A program made the position numbers and the translations under genes. From NCBI RefSeq assembly GCF_900155545.1, contig NZ_LT732525.1:3065-47981 (forward strand): 44,917 bases of DNA, given 5' to 3'. Below the pieces are notes generated by a model. It saw nothing but the letters and a program-made list of their open reading frames with translations. It was not told where the DNA came from and ran no database searches. Every line of letters starts with the position of its first letter. The first letter of the stretch is position 1. The DNA is from Clostridium sp. Marseille-P2415 (GTDB lineage Bacteria; Bacillota; Clostridia; Lachnospirales; Lachnospiraceae). Shown piece after piece: positions 7,010 to 17,000 of the stretch.

Positions 7010-9835
7010 TTACTCCAAGTACTTCTTTACATAATATCCGGTGTAAGAATCCGGGCATTCTGCCACCTCTTCCGGAGTACCCTGGGTGATTACCGTACCG
7101 CCCTTATCTCCACCCTCCGGACCGATATCAATGAGATAATCCGCAGTCTTGATCACATCCAGGTTGTGTTCGATAACGACCACCGTATTCCCGCCTTCCG
7201 ACAGCTTCCGTAAAATTTCGATCAGCTTATGGACATCTGCAAAATGAAGTCCGGTCGTAGGCTCGTCCAGAATGTAGATGGTCTTACCGGTTCCGCGCTT
7301 GCTTAACTCCGTAGCCAGCTTGATCCTCTGGGCCTCCCCGCCGGAAAGCTCTGTCGAAGGCTGTCCCAGCCTGATATAGGAAAGCCCCACGTCATTGAGC
7401 GTAGAGATTTTCCTTGCAATGGAAGGAACATTTTCAAAGAATTTCAGCGCCTCTTCCACCGTCATATTCAGCACATCATAGATACTCTTTCCCTTGTATT
7501 TCACATCCAGTGTCTCACGGTTATACCGTTTTCCGCCGCAGACCTCACAGGGAACGTAAACATCCGGAAGGAAGTGCATCTCGATCTTAATGATACCGTC
7601 GCCGCTGCAGGCTTCGCACCGTCCTCCCTTTACATTGAAGCTGAAACGTCCCTTGGAATATCCCTTTGCCTTTGCATCTGAAGTGGAAGCGAATAAGTCA
7701 CGGATCAAATCAAACACCCCCGTATAAGTAGCCGGGTTGGACCTGGGCGTCCGGCCTATGGGGGACTGGTCAATGGCGATGATCTTATCCAGCTGCTCTG
7801 CTCCTTCGATTCCCTTATGCTTACCCGGTATGGTCCTGGCACGGTTCAGTTTCTTTGCCAGGGACTTATAAAGGATTTCGTTGACCAGAGAGCTCTTACC
7901 GGAACCGGATACACCTGTTACACAGGTCATGACTCCCAGCGGGAAAGTTACATCGATGTTCTTTAAGTTATTCTCTGCCGCTCCCTTTACCGTCAAATAA
8001 CCGGTGGGCTGCCTTCTCTCCTTTGGAACCGGAATTTTAATGCGCCCGCTTAAATAAGCTCCTGTAATGGAGTCCTTATTTTTCATGATCTGTTTTGCAT
8101 TCCCCACAGCCACCACATTACCGCCGTGCTCCCCGGCACCCGGTCCGATATCCACGATGCAGTCCGCCGCCATCATGGTATCCTCGTCATGTTCCACAAC
8201 CATTACGCTGTTTCCCAGGTCACGAAGGTGCAAAAGGGTCTTTAACAGCTTGTCATTATCCCTCTGGTGAAGACCGATACTTGGCTCATCCAGAATGTAG
8301 GCCACGCCTACCAGTCCGGAGCCGATCTGGGTAGCCAGGCGGATTCTCTGGGCCTCACCTCCGGACAGAGTTCCGGTAGCCCGGGTCAGGGTCAGATAAT
8401 CAAGCCCCACATCGATCAGGAAAGAGATCCTGGCCCGGATTTCTTTTAAAATCTGGTCTCCGATGGCGTGCTGCATCGGTGTCAGATTAAGCTCGTCCAT
8501 GAATTCACGGAACCGGACAATGGACATATTGGTCGCTTCGTAAATGTTCTTATCCCCTACCGTAACGGCCAGAGATTCTTTTTTCAGCCTCATGCCGCCG
8601 CAGGCAAGACAAGGAGTGATCCGCATAAACGATTCATACTCTGCCTTGGACGACTCGGAATAAGTCTCCCGGTATCTCCGGGCAACGTTCTGAATCAGCC
8701 CTTCAAAGGCCACGTCATAGATCCCTTCCCCGCGCTGTCCCTTATAATGGACCTTGACCTCTTTCCCATTGGTTCCATGGATAAGAATGTCGTGCACTTC
8801 CTTCGGATAATCCTCAAAGGGAGTATCCAGACGGAATTTGTATTCTTTGGCAAGTGCCTCCAAAACAGCCCGTGTATAGCTGCCCTTATCCGTACAGGAC
8901 TGCCATCCCATCACCACAATGGCCCCCCGGTCAATGCTCAGACTCTTATCCGGAATCATCAGGTCCTCGTCAAATTCCATCTTATATCCAAGCCCAAAAC
9001 AATCCGGGCAGGCACCGAACGGATTGTTGAAGGAAAAGCTTCTTGGCTCCACTTCATCAATACTGATTCCGCAGTCCGGGCAGGAAAAGCTCTGGCTGAA
9101 ATTAACAGGCTGTCCATCCACCACATCCACGGTCATCAGGCCGTTTGCCAGCTCCATGACCGTCTCAATGGAATCGGTCAGACGCTTTTCAATCCCTTCC
9201 CGAATGGCAAGACGGTCCACCACAACTTCAATGTTATGCTTGATATTCTTATCCAGCTTGATTTCTTCCGAAAGCTCATAGAGATTTCCGTCAATGCGGA
9301 TCCTTACATATCCGCTCTTCCGGGCATGCTCCAGAACCTTTGCATGTTCGCCTTTTCGTCCGCGGACAACCGGGGCCAGAAGCTGGATCTTCGTACGCTC
9401 CGGCAGTTCCATGATCTGGTCAACCATCTGGTCAACGGTCTGCTTTCGGATCTCCCGTCCGCACTTGGGACAGTGGGGGATACCGATCCTGGCATAAAGA
9501 AGCCTCATGTAATCGTAAATCTCAGTGACCGTACCCACGGTGGAACGGGGGTTGCGGTTCGTCGACTTCTGGTCAATGGAAATGGCCGGTGACAGCCCTT
9601 CTATGCTCTCTACATCCGGCTTCTCCATCTGCCCCAGAAACTGACGGGCGTAGGAGGAAAGAGACTCCATGTAGCGTCTCTGCCCCTCGGCATAGATGGT
9701 ATCAAAAGCCAGGGAAGACTTTCCTGATCCGCTAAGGCCGGTTAAGACAACCAGCTCATTCCTTGGAATATCCACGGAAATGTTCTTTAAGTTGTGCTCA
9801 TTGGCACCTCTTATCTTGATATACTGTTTTGCCAT
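7010..9835 (-). CDS. uvrA: Excinuclease ABC subunit A
   Basis: UvrA is the damage-sensing ATPase of nucleotide excision repair and loads UvrB at lesions. The 941-aa protein has two ABC modules. The first has Walker [14 protein letters not shown] and signature [15 protein letters not shown]; the second has [13 protein letters not shown], signature [15 protein letters not shown] and Walker [14 protein letters not shown]. Zinc-finger cysteine pairs are visible in SCPDCG...ACPDCFG and RCEACSGDG...PCEVCGGKR. The ATG at 9835 ([18 protein letters not shown]) is chosen over the ATG at 9967: it matches the family start and has AGGAG 7 nt upstream. uvrB is not adjacent. A LexA-like box overlaps the promoter, so SOS control is likely. 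Confidence 0.97.
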   Translation of the reverse strand: MAKQYIKIRGANEHNLKNISVDIPRNELVVLTGLSGSGKSSLAFDTIYAEGQRRYMESLSSYARQFLGQMEKPDVESIEGLSPAISIDQKSTNRNPRSTVGTVTEIYDYMRLLYARIGIPHCPKCGREIRKQTVDQMVDQIMELPERTKIQLLAPVVRGRKGEHAKVLEHARKSGYVRIRIDGNLYELSEEIKLDKNIKHNIEVVVDRLAIREGIEKRLTDSIETVMELANGLMTVDVVDGQPVNFSQSFSCPDCGISIDEVEPRSFSFNNPFGACPDCFGLGYKMEFDEDLMIPDKSLSIDRGAIVVMGWQSCTDKGSYTRAVLEALAKEYKFRLDTPFEDYPKEVHDILIHGTNGKEVKVHYKGQRGEGIYDVAFEGLIQNVARRYRETYSESSKAEYESFMRITPCLACGGMRLKKESLAVTVGDKNIYEATNMSIVRFREFMDELNLTPMQHAIGDQILKEIRARISFLIDVGLDYLTLTRATGTLSGGEAQRIRLATQIGSGLVGVAYILDEPSIGLHQRDNDKLLKTLLHLRDLGNSVMVVEHDEDTMMAADCIVDIGPGAGEHGGNVVAVGNAKQIMKNKDSITGAYLSGRIKIPVPKERRQPTGYLTVKGAAENNLKNIDVTFPLGVMTCVTGVSGSGKSSLVNEILYKSLAKKLNRARTIPGKHKGIEGAEQLDKIIAIDQSPIGRTPRSNPATYTGVFDLIRDLFASTSDAKAKGYSKGRFSFNVKGGRCEACSGDGIIKIEMHFLPDVYVPCEVCGGKRYNRETLDVKYKGKSIYDVLNMTVEEALKFFENVPSIARKISTLNDVGLSYIRLGQPSTELSGGEAQRIKLATELSKRGTGKTIYILDEPTTGLHFADVHKLIEILRKLSEGGNTVVVIEHNLDVIKTADYLIDIGPEGGDKGGTVITQGTPEEVAECPDSYTGYYVKKYLE

Positions 9836-9876
9836 AATATACTCCTGTAATAAACTAAAATCCTGAATATCACAAC

Positions 9877-9912
9877 ATTGGAATGCGGACCACATCTGGT
9901 CCGCATTCCAAT
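9877..9912. repeat. Perfect 16-bp-arm hairpin in the uvrA leader
   Basis: ATTGGAATGCGGACCA (9877-9892) is exactly complementary to 9897-9912 around a 4-nt loop. It lies between the uvrA promoter and start codon, so it would form in the 5' leader. No T run follows on either strand, so it is not a standard terminator. It may stabilise the mRNA or be a protein site. Confidence 0.8.
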
Positions 9913-9934
9913 GACTCAGCAACCGATTTTCCCC

Positions 9935-9963
9935 ATTATAGCATACTTTCTTCCTTATTGCAA
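9935..9963 (-). promoter_or_regulatory. uvrA promoter
   Basis: Minus-strand TTGCAA (9958-9963), a 17-bp spacer and TATAAT (9935-9940), about 100 bp upstream of the start codon. Confidence 0.75.
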
Positions 9964-9974
9964 ACATTTGTTCG
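9961..9974. promoter_or_regulatory. LexA/DinR-type SOS box at the uvrA promoter
   Basis: CAAACATTTGTTCG differs from the Gram-positive LexA consensus CGAAC-N4-GTTCG by one base in the half-sites. It overlaps the uvrA -35 box by 3 bp, a position that would block RNA polymerase. uvrA is a classic SOS gene in Bacillus and clostridia. Confidence 0.75.
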
Positions 9975-10179
9975 ATATTTGTTTAAGATAACTTTGCAAA
10001 GACTTATAACCATGCCATTATCCGGCAAATTTCATAAGTCCCGATCATTCACATTCCTGCACCCATTTGAAACGATACTGGTAATATTCGGCTAAACTCT
10101 GGTAACGGATAAAAATATGTACCCAATAAAAAAATGCATGCTATAATCATTATATAACAAATTTGATGAAAGGGAAAAT

Positions 10180-12168
10180 ATGAAACCATATCCATTCTTA
10201 CCAATTGCGCTCATCACTGCAGCCCTGTTCACAGCCGGGTGCGGAAGGAATACCGGTCTGCAGCAGGAGCCAACCGGTCCCAAAACAGAACAGACAACAG
10301 AAAAAGGAACAGACACATATGCAGAAGCAACCCCTCCTGCCCATCAGGCCAATGGAAAAAAAGAAGCCCCGGACAATGTGACGATACAGACCTGGTCCGA
10401 ACAAAAATACATAAAATACTCTGACAAAGGCGAGCTGATCTATCAATGGAAAACTCACGTACCCGAAGTAATAATATCCGGTGACCCGGAAGCTCAATAC
10501 CGCTTAAACCGCTGTTTAAGGGAATACGACAAGGATTCCGAAATGTATGATTTCATCAGCAGGGCCCAGGACAGATACTCCTCTTCCTCAAAAACAGGAG
10601 AAAAGTGGCAGGGAGGATTTGGCTTCACCTATGACTATACGGTGCTTAAGAATGACGGCCGGCTTTTGAGCCTTAAATGGGATTATGTCAACTATTTCGG
10701 AGACGCATACGGCGATTACGCTTCTTATCTGAATTCATTTGATACAAAGACCGGACAGAAATTAACCCTGGACTCTCTGGCTGAAAATCCGGAAGATCTC
10801 AAACTGGCGCTGCGGAATGAAATTACGGAACAGATGAAATCCACCGTTGACGACGGTACCATTTTGCAGAATGTCATGACCGCGGACATTCAGAACTTTG
10901 CATTCCAGGCAGACGGCATCAAAATCCATTATAATCTCTATGAACTGGGCGGCCCCTATCCCCTTGGCAGTCAGGAATTTCTGGTCCCATATAAGAAGGT
11001 GGAAAATCTGTTAAATGATTATGGAAAGCAATTAGCCTCCCACGCCTCAGAATATGCCGACGAGCCTGAAACAGAGGAACCTGCTCCGGATTATATCTTT
11101 CCTCAAAGCAGCACAGCAGCTTTGACCGGAGCCGATTTACTTGAGGCAGATTCCTCCACGCTCCGCCTGGCAAGAAACGAAATTTTTGCCCGTCACGGAA
11201 GGAAGTTTGACGCCTCTGATCTACAGGATTATTTTAATCAAAAAACATGGTATCACGGTGAGATCGATCCGACGGCATTTGACGAAGGCGTATTCAATGA
11301 CATAGAAAAGAGGAATCTGGATCTGATCCGAATTTCCGAAGAACAATTAAAATCGAAAGAAATCACGGACAGCGGCGTTATCCTGGAACCAAACTGCGAC
11401 TACCGGCTTGACTTAGACGGCGATGGTATCTGTGAAACGGTTCGATGGAATCCGGTCGGGGACACACAGGATCGGGCTGCTGCAAAAATGGAACTTCTCA
11501 TCAACGGACAGAAGCAGTCCTGCATACCGGAGGACCTGCAGGGCAATGTTACGCTGAGCGCTCTGGATCTGCAAAAAGAAGATAAGGAAATTGAACTGCA
11601 CCTTGACATGGCCCAGGATTCCGATACATTGTCCTCCTTCAGTTTTTACCGTTACCGGAACGGAAAGCTGGAACAGATCGCTGATCTGGCCGGAAAAGTA
11701 TGCGGCGGAAACGGAAATTTATACCGGGAAAACGGTTTTCGGGCAGATGGGGACGGCATCCTGGCAGTCAATGCCGATACTCCTTTTAGCGGAACCTCTC
11801 AGCAGTTCGGATGCTATTATGTGAATTTGTTATTTTCCTATAAGAACGGAAAAATGGAGGAGATTCCTCAGGATATTTATGATAAAAAGGATTACGGCCC
11901 TGTCACCTCTGCCTTCCGGCATGATAACGAATGGCAATATTATGTGGTTTCCACAGAATTCACCCCTACGACTGAGATGAACGGGAACACCCCCGCCTTC
12001 CAGGCAAAACCGGGAGAAACGGTATGTCCGGTCGCCTGGGCTCTGAAGGGCGGGGAATCCTATGTGCTGGTCATGAATGAAGCCGGAGCATGCGGCTGGG
12101 TGAAAGAGCTTCCCTGGGATATGGACCCGGATACCGCTTATTATGTTGCGGTTCCCGCCTGGGGATAG
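10180..12168 (+). CDS. Lipoprotein with DUF3298-like and YARHG domains
   Basis: A 662-aa exported lipoprotein. The signal peptide ends in a lipobox-like TAGC around residue 21, followed by a Thr/Glu/Pro-rich linker to about residue 70. Residues 80-285 resemble the DUF3298/RsiV-like extracellular fold (SLKWDYVNYFGDAYGDYAS, KTGQKLTLDSL, GSQEFLVPYK). Residues 310-380 contain a YARHG domain (LRLARNEIFARHGRKF, then YFNQKTWYHG). The C-terminal 280 residues are beta-rich, begin with a Ca-binding-like YRLDLDGDGICETV, and end in an SH3-like region. Function is unknown; envelope location is inferred. ATG 10180 has a GAAAGGG box, and an extended -10 TGCTATAAT lies at 10139-10147. It is divergent from uvrA. 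Confidence 0.8.
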   Translation: MKPYPFLPIALITAALFTAGCGRNTGLQQEPTGPKTEQTTEKGTDTYAEATPPAHQANGKKEAPDNVTIQTWSEQKYIKYSDKGELIYQWKTHVPEVIISGDPEAQYRLNRCLREYDKDSEMYDFISRAQDRYSSSSKTGEKWQGGFGFTYDYTVLKNDGRLLSLKWDYVNYFGDAYGDYASYLNSFDTKTGQKLTLDSLAENPEDLKLALRNEITEQMKSTVDDGTILQNVMTADIQNFAFQADGIKIHYNLYELGGPYPLGSQEFLVPYKKVENLLNDYGKQLASHASEYADEPETEEPAPDYIFPQSSTAALTGADLLEADSSTLRLARNEIFARHGRKFDASDLQDYFNQKTWYHGEIDPTAFDEGVFNDIEKRNLDLIRISEEQLKSKEITDSGVILEPNCDYRLDLDGDGICETVRWNPVGDTQDRAAAKMELLINGQKQSCIPEDLQGNVTLSALDLQKEDKEIELHLDMAQDSDTLSSFSFYRYRNGKLEQIADLAGKVCGGNGNLYRENGFRADGDGILAVNADTPFSGTSQQFGCYYVNLLFSYKNGKMEEIPQDIYDKKDYGPVTSAFRHDNEWQYYVVSTEFTPTTEMNGNTPAFQAKPGETVCPVAWALKGGESYVLVMNEAGACGWVKELPWDMDPDTAYYVAVPAWG

Positions 12169-12256
12169 CAGGAAAACAGTCTCTTCCCTTTTAAACGAAA
12201 CGATTTATTTTTAGTGAAGCGGATATTCGCAATCCGCTTCATTGCTTGATCTGGAT

Positions 12257-12320
12257 AAAAAATACCCTGATAGTAAGACACGGAATAAAAAGACCGTGCT
12301 TAACTATCAGGGTATTTTTT
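12257..12320. terminator. Bidirectional terminator between two convergent lipoprotein genes
   Basis: AAAAAATACCCTGATAGT (12257-12274) is exactly complementary to 12303-12320 with A and T tails on both sides, and a smaller CACGG/CCGTG stem sits in the loop. It serves the plus-strand lipoprotein gene and the minus-strand FMN-binding gene. A second stem (GAAGCGGAT / ATCCGCTTC, near 12216-12240) precedes it. Confidence 0.88.
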
Positions 12321-12358
12321 GTATCATATATTAATGATTTTAAAACAAATAATTATAT

Positions 12359-13741
12359 TTATTCAGCAGCTTCTGCAGCAGCAACGATGCTGCCCAGATA
12401 GTTGTTGGTATCTACCAATGTAGCGCCGGATACAGCGTCCACTGCGGCCTCAGCTTCCCCTTTGGCAATTCCGCTGATTTCAGCGATGGTCTTACCATTG
12501 GCATAATCCTGGATGCTGTTATAATTGTCGGACAGGGCAGTGGTTGCACCACCGCGTTCAGCCATATTAGCACTGTAAACAGCATCGTTATAGCGTTTGG
12601 AAACCAATGCAGTACCTGCAATGAAGTTTTTACCAAATTCCTGGTCGCTGTTAGGTACGCCTACTACCGCTCCGGTCATAGGTTGATATTCGTCTAAATA
12701 AGATAAGAGGATGGTGTCGCCATCAACAAGCGCGCTGGCAACAAGGAAGCAATTTGTACCATGAGCGGCTGCTTCTATACGTCCAAATTTCAGGGAGGAT
12801 ACATCGCCGGAAAATTCAACCGGATCATTGGAGGCAGCAACACGGGCAGCTTCGATAACGGATTTGATATAACCGCTTGTGTCTGCCAGAGTTGCTGAGG
12901 ATACAGCGTCGACAACCGCTTCGGCAGAGTTATTATAAATGAGATTTTCTAATTCAGCAACAGTCTTGCCTTTCACATAGTCCTGGATGGCATCTAAGTT
13001 GTCGGCTAATGCTATCGTGGAGCCTCCGTGATCAGCCATGTTAGCGCTGTATGTATCATTATTGAGCCGTTTGGATCCTAAAACCTTCTTAGAATCTGCA
13101 TATTTTTCGCCAAAGTCTTTATCGCTGTTAGGGACTGCAACGGCAGTTTCGGCATCCATAAACTGATATTCATCGATGTAAGCAACCGCAATGGTGCTGC
13201 CATCCAATACAACGGTAGTCACGGCAAAGCTTTTATCACCATGAGCGGCATATTCCATCTGGCCGATCCGAAGACCTGCTCCAACTTCTCCGACAGGATC
13301 ATTATTAAAAACTGGTACGGTGAATTCGGATACAGCTTTTTCATCATCACCTGCTTCTTCAGGCGATGTTCCATTAAGCGCATTATTAAATGCAGTAAAG
13401 ATGGCTTCGCTTGTGACAGTCGCACCGGATATGGCGTCCACACCATCTACGCCGTTGGCTTTCACGATCAGATCGGGCAGCTGGTCAATGGCTTTCGAAC
13501 CGACACCGTTAGTCTCATCCGGACCATCTGCAGAAACAGAAACAATAGTGTCTCCTTCTCTGGCGACGGTTACAGTTACCAAACCGCCATAGCCCTGTGC
13601 CTGACCCACAAGGGCTTCCGCAGGGACTGAATCACTTGTAGCTTCACCGGTACTTTCAGTCGTGCCGGTGTTAGTACTCCCGCAGGCAGAAAGACTCAGG
13701 ACCATTGCCAGCGGCAGCATTGTTGCAAATAACTTTTTCAT
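12359..13741 (-). CDS. FMN-binding-domain lipoprotein with three SGAT-type motifs
   Basis: A 460-aa lipoprotein: signal peptide with lipobox LSAC (Cys20), a Ser/Thr-rich linker, then an FMN_bind domain (residues 45-120) containing DAISGATVTS (Thr108), the site to which ApbE-type transferases attach FMN. Two tandem ~150-residue repeats follow, each with AAHG, YIDEYQ / YLDEYQ, VPNSD, YSANMA and a closing DAVSSATLADT or DAVSGATLVDT motif. It may therefore carry up to three covalent flavins and act in electron transfer outside the membrane, as PplA does in Listeria; that role is inferred. The ATG at 13741 has GGAGG 6 nt upstream; the frame open to 13786 adds a non-signal extension. Monocistronic; no apbE in the window. 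Confidence 0.82.
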   Translation of the reverse strand: MKKLFATMLPLAMVLSLSACGSTNTGTTESTGEATSDSVPAEALVGQAQGYGGLVTVTVAREGDTIVSVSADGPDETNGVGSKAIDQLPDLIVKANGVDGVDAISGATVTSEAIFTAFNNALNGTSPEEAGDDEKAVSEFTVPVFNNDPVGEVGAGLRIGQMEYAAHGDKSFAVTTVVLDGSTIAVAYIDEYQFMDAETAVAVPNSDKDFGEKYADSKKVLGSKRLNNDTYSANMADHGGSTIALADNLDAIQDYVKGKTVAELENLIYNNSAEAVVDAVSSATLADTSGYIKSVIEAARVAASNDPVEFSGDVSSLKFGRIEAAAHGTNCFLVASALVDGDTILLSYLDEYQPMTGAVVGVPNSDQEFGKNFIAGTALVSKRYNDAVYSANMAERGGATTALSDNYNSIQDYANGKTIAEISGIAKGEAEAAVDAVSGATLVDTNNYLGSIVAAAEAAE

Positions 13742-13814
13742 AAATTTCCTCCGTTCATTTTGCTCAATTTCATATAAGTACAACAATCCTCAAAAGTGAG
13801 TTGTTGTATCTTTA

Positions 13815-13843
13815 ATTATAATGGGAAATATTGGTGATTACAA
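13815..13843 (-). promoter_or_regulatory. Promoter of the FMN-binding lipoprotein gene
   Basis: Minus-strand TTGTAA (13838-13843), a 17-bp spacer and TATAAT (13815-13820). The leader contains a small hairpin (CAACAA / TTGTTG arms near 13781-13806). Confidence 0.72.
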
Positions 13844-14042
13844 CATAAAGATTGATTAAATTTTATCAATTAACTGAAGCCCCACTATTTTTATACAAAA
13901 GAATATTTCAAAAATCAAAAAGCTTTAAGCAAAATAGACGAAATGTTATAGAAATAACATAATTACCCCATGCTTCAACTGTTAATGGATTCTTTGGGCC
14001 GGCTTTTCCATTTCACCATGAATCATATTCATTAACGTCTGC

Positions 14043-17000
14043 CTATATTTCCTCCTCATCAAGCTCCCGCATCAATTCCGGAAAGCTTTCCCTCTCAAAT
14101 TCCTGGATGGATATGGACTTCTTATTGGGATTGGCGAACACAAAGGTCTTGTCCACGTTTTCCACATAGTTCTGGATCTTATCATTGGTTGCACTGATAA
14201 TGGCCTGGAAGCCCAGACCGCGGATCAGCTCGATACAGCTTGCCACCTTCTCCCCATCCATCTTGGAAAATGCCTCATCAAGCACCACCAGACGGATGGT
14301 GGGATTCCTCTGTATTTTCGGGGACAGGCTGATGCGGTAGGCCTGGGCAAAGCTGGCCAGCAGGGCTACATAAAGGGGGTTCTGCCCTTCACCGCCGGAA
14401 TTTTTCTTGATCATCTTGCTTAAGCGGATCTTGATGACTTCGTCCTCGTTTTGGATCAGCTGCTGCATATCAAAGGATAAATAGGTCCGGTAATCCGCAT
14501 ATTTATCCATATTCCGCTTAGCTTCCTCCATCTGCTCCGGCGTGGCATTGTCCGGCGGAATGAAAATATTGATCAGATCATTGATCACTTCCCCGTACTG
14601 ATTCTCGTGTTCCATGGTAAACAGATTCATCTGGTTGTCCAGGGAATCCCTAAGGTAGGACGGATTTACCTCCAGGGAATCATCCATGAACATGTCATAA
14701 TATCTGCCGTCAGCCCCCCGGTTCTTCCCGATGACGAACTGGTATTTGTCTTTTCCGAAATCAAGGCGGCTGATGATCCGGTTCAGCTCATCCTTCCGCT
14801 GCAGGGCATCCCGTATGGCACATCTGATTTTGAAAATAAAATCTTCTTTAAAATGAAGGACCGCGGACTTGGCCTGCTCGGCAGCAAGCTTCTTATATTC
14901 TTCCAGATTTCCGCACTCCATGATTTCAAGAAGACTGTCATACTCCCGGTTGTCCTTTTCTGTCAGCGAGAAATTCCGGTTAGGGTATTTTCTGGCATAA
15001 TCCCCTCTGGCAGCCACGAGGAGCCGGAATGCCTCGTCACGGGCTTCCTCTGCCTGCTTCCATTTTCCAAAGAATTTATCCTTAAGACGGTCATACCGCG
15101 GAGTTTCGCTGCCCTCTAAAAATCTCTTTACCTCGGTTTCCAGCTCCTCATCCGGTTTAAACTCCCGTTCTTTCAGAACCAGTTCTTCCTGCAGCTGCAA
15201 AACCTCCTTATGAAAGCCTTCTATCTTACCGCTGATATCGAAAATCAGCTTATCCACAGCCCTCTGCTCCGCCCTCTTTCCCTCGCAGAGCTTCCCAATG
15301 GCCTCCCGCTCCTTCTCCCATTCCTCTACATTCCGGGCCTTGAGCTTCTCCAGCTTCTGTTCCAGCTTTTTGATCTCTTTTTCCTTCTCTTTCAAGGCTG
15401 CCATATCCTGCTGCCACTCTAAGTAAACGCCGGTATCCTCGCTCAACGCCTCCATGGACAGAATCCTTTCACACTCCTTTAAAAGCTTCTCCTGGGGCTT
15501 TTTCTCCTCCTCCATAGAAGCCAGGTTCTTTTCCAGAAGCCGGATTCTTCTGCGTACGCTGTCCTTGCCGATATAGGCGAACTTGGTGTAATTATCGGGA
15601 TTCATATGCTGCAAACGGAAGGTATGGTATAACATGCAGTCAGGAGTCACTCCGATGCGGCAGCGGCGCAGTTCTTCTATGCTCCTGCATTTTACCACCT
15701 TCCCTAAAAGCAGGTCTATATACGGCTGCAAATAAGACTCCCGTACCACCACCTCTTCCGCCAGAGCATCTGCCGCAACTTCATAAGAATTCTGCCCTGC
15801 CTTTTCGATATCCAGAACTGCCACATTAAAATATTCATTCCGGTCCAGTTCTCCGTATACAGCCATGGCTGCTTCCGCGTAAGCCGGAGCCACTACCAGA
15901 GACAGCTTGTTATTTCCCAGATAACCTTCCACCGCATTTCTCCAGGTTTCATCCCTGATATCCAAAAGATCCGCCAGTACATGGACTTCCACCGCCCTGC
16001 CGGTTTCCTCTAAAAGACGCTGCCGGATGAAAGACCTTGCACGCTCCAGATACTTTGGATAAGCCTTGTTTCCTGTCTTCAGCTGGGTAAGCTCCTCACT
16101 GGTCAGACGTTCCTTTTTCCGGATATCCCGAAGTGCACCCTCCGCCTCTTTTCTGGTTTCTTCTGTTTCCTTTTGCATCCCGGCTATGGATTTTTTCAAA
16201 CGGTTCAGCTTTTCTTCATCCACAGTGTTCTTTTCGAACTCTTCCATGTCCCATATGGTCTGGTTGGAAGTAGTCTCTTCGTCTGCCCAGGCCTTTAACC
16301 GCTCTGCGGTCTGGGACCACTTGACAGCGCTTTTGTTCAAATGGTCTGACAGTTCTCTTGCAGAGCCCAGCTGGTTCTTTAAATCCTCATAGCCGGTGGA
16401 GGAAATCCTGCGGAGAAGTTCCTCTCCCTGTCTGGCCAGATCATGGATCTGTCCGTCCAGACCGGCCTTTTGCTCCTCCTGACGGACCAGATCGGCTTTG
16501 GCAAGCCCGGTCTTATCCGTCAGTGCCTGGATTCTGGTCTGATGATCCAGAATCTCCATTTTCCGGAGGAAATAGGTGTTTTTTCGGATATCCTCTTCCT
16601 TTTCACGAACCAACCCAAATTTTTCCCCAATGCCCTTCAGATCATTGATCTCCACACAGGTATCTTCGATCTTCTTCCGCATGCGGCCGTACTGCATGAC
16701 GCTTTCCTGCATGTCCTCAATGTGGATGTCCTGCTCCATGCAGATGTATTCCTTTACGAAATCCTCCAGCTTGATGTTCATGCGGAACGGAATGGCCCGT
16801 TTGAACAGAAGGGGGAATTTCTCCGAATCCAGGCCGCCCAGATAAACATCGTACAGCTGCCTGCGGAACCGCTCGTTATGGGAAGTTGCAAAATAATCCT
16901 CTTTGGAATAGAAGGTCTGAAGATAAGCGGACACTTCGTGAGTGGTCATGGTCCTGGAACCGGTCCGGTAGCCGTTTTCCCACAGAGGACCCTTATGCCA

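Noticed and set aside
8468-9592. 374-codon plus-strand frame inside uvrA
   Set aside because: It is antisense to the well-conserved UvrA coding sequence, with no recognisable domain or ribosome binding site.
13982-14032. 17-codon frame after jetC as a jetD remnant
   Set aside because: The nearest ribosome-binding-like box is about 18 nt away and the peptide shows no JetD resemblance.
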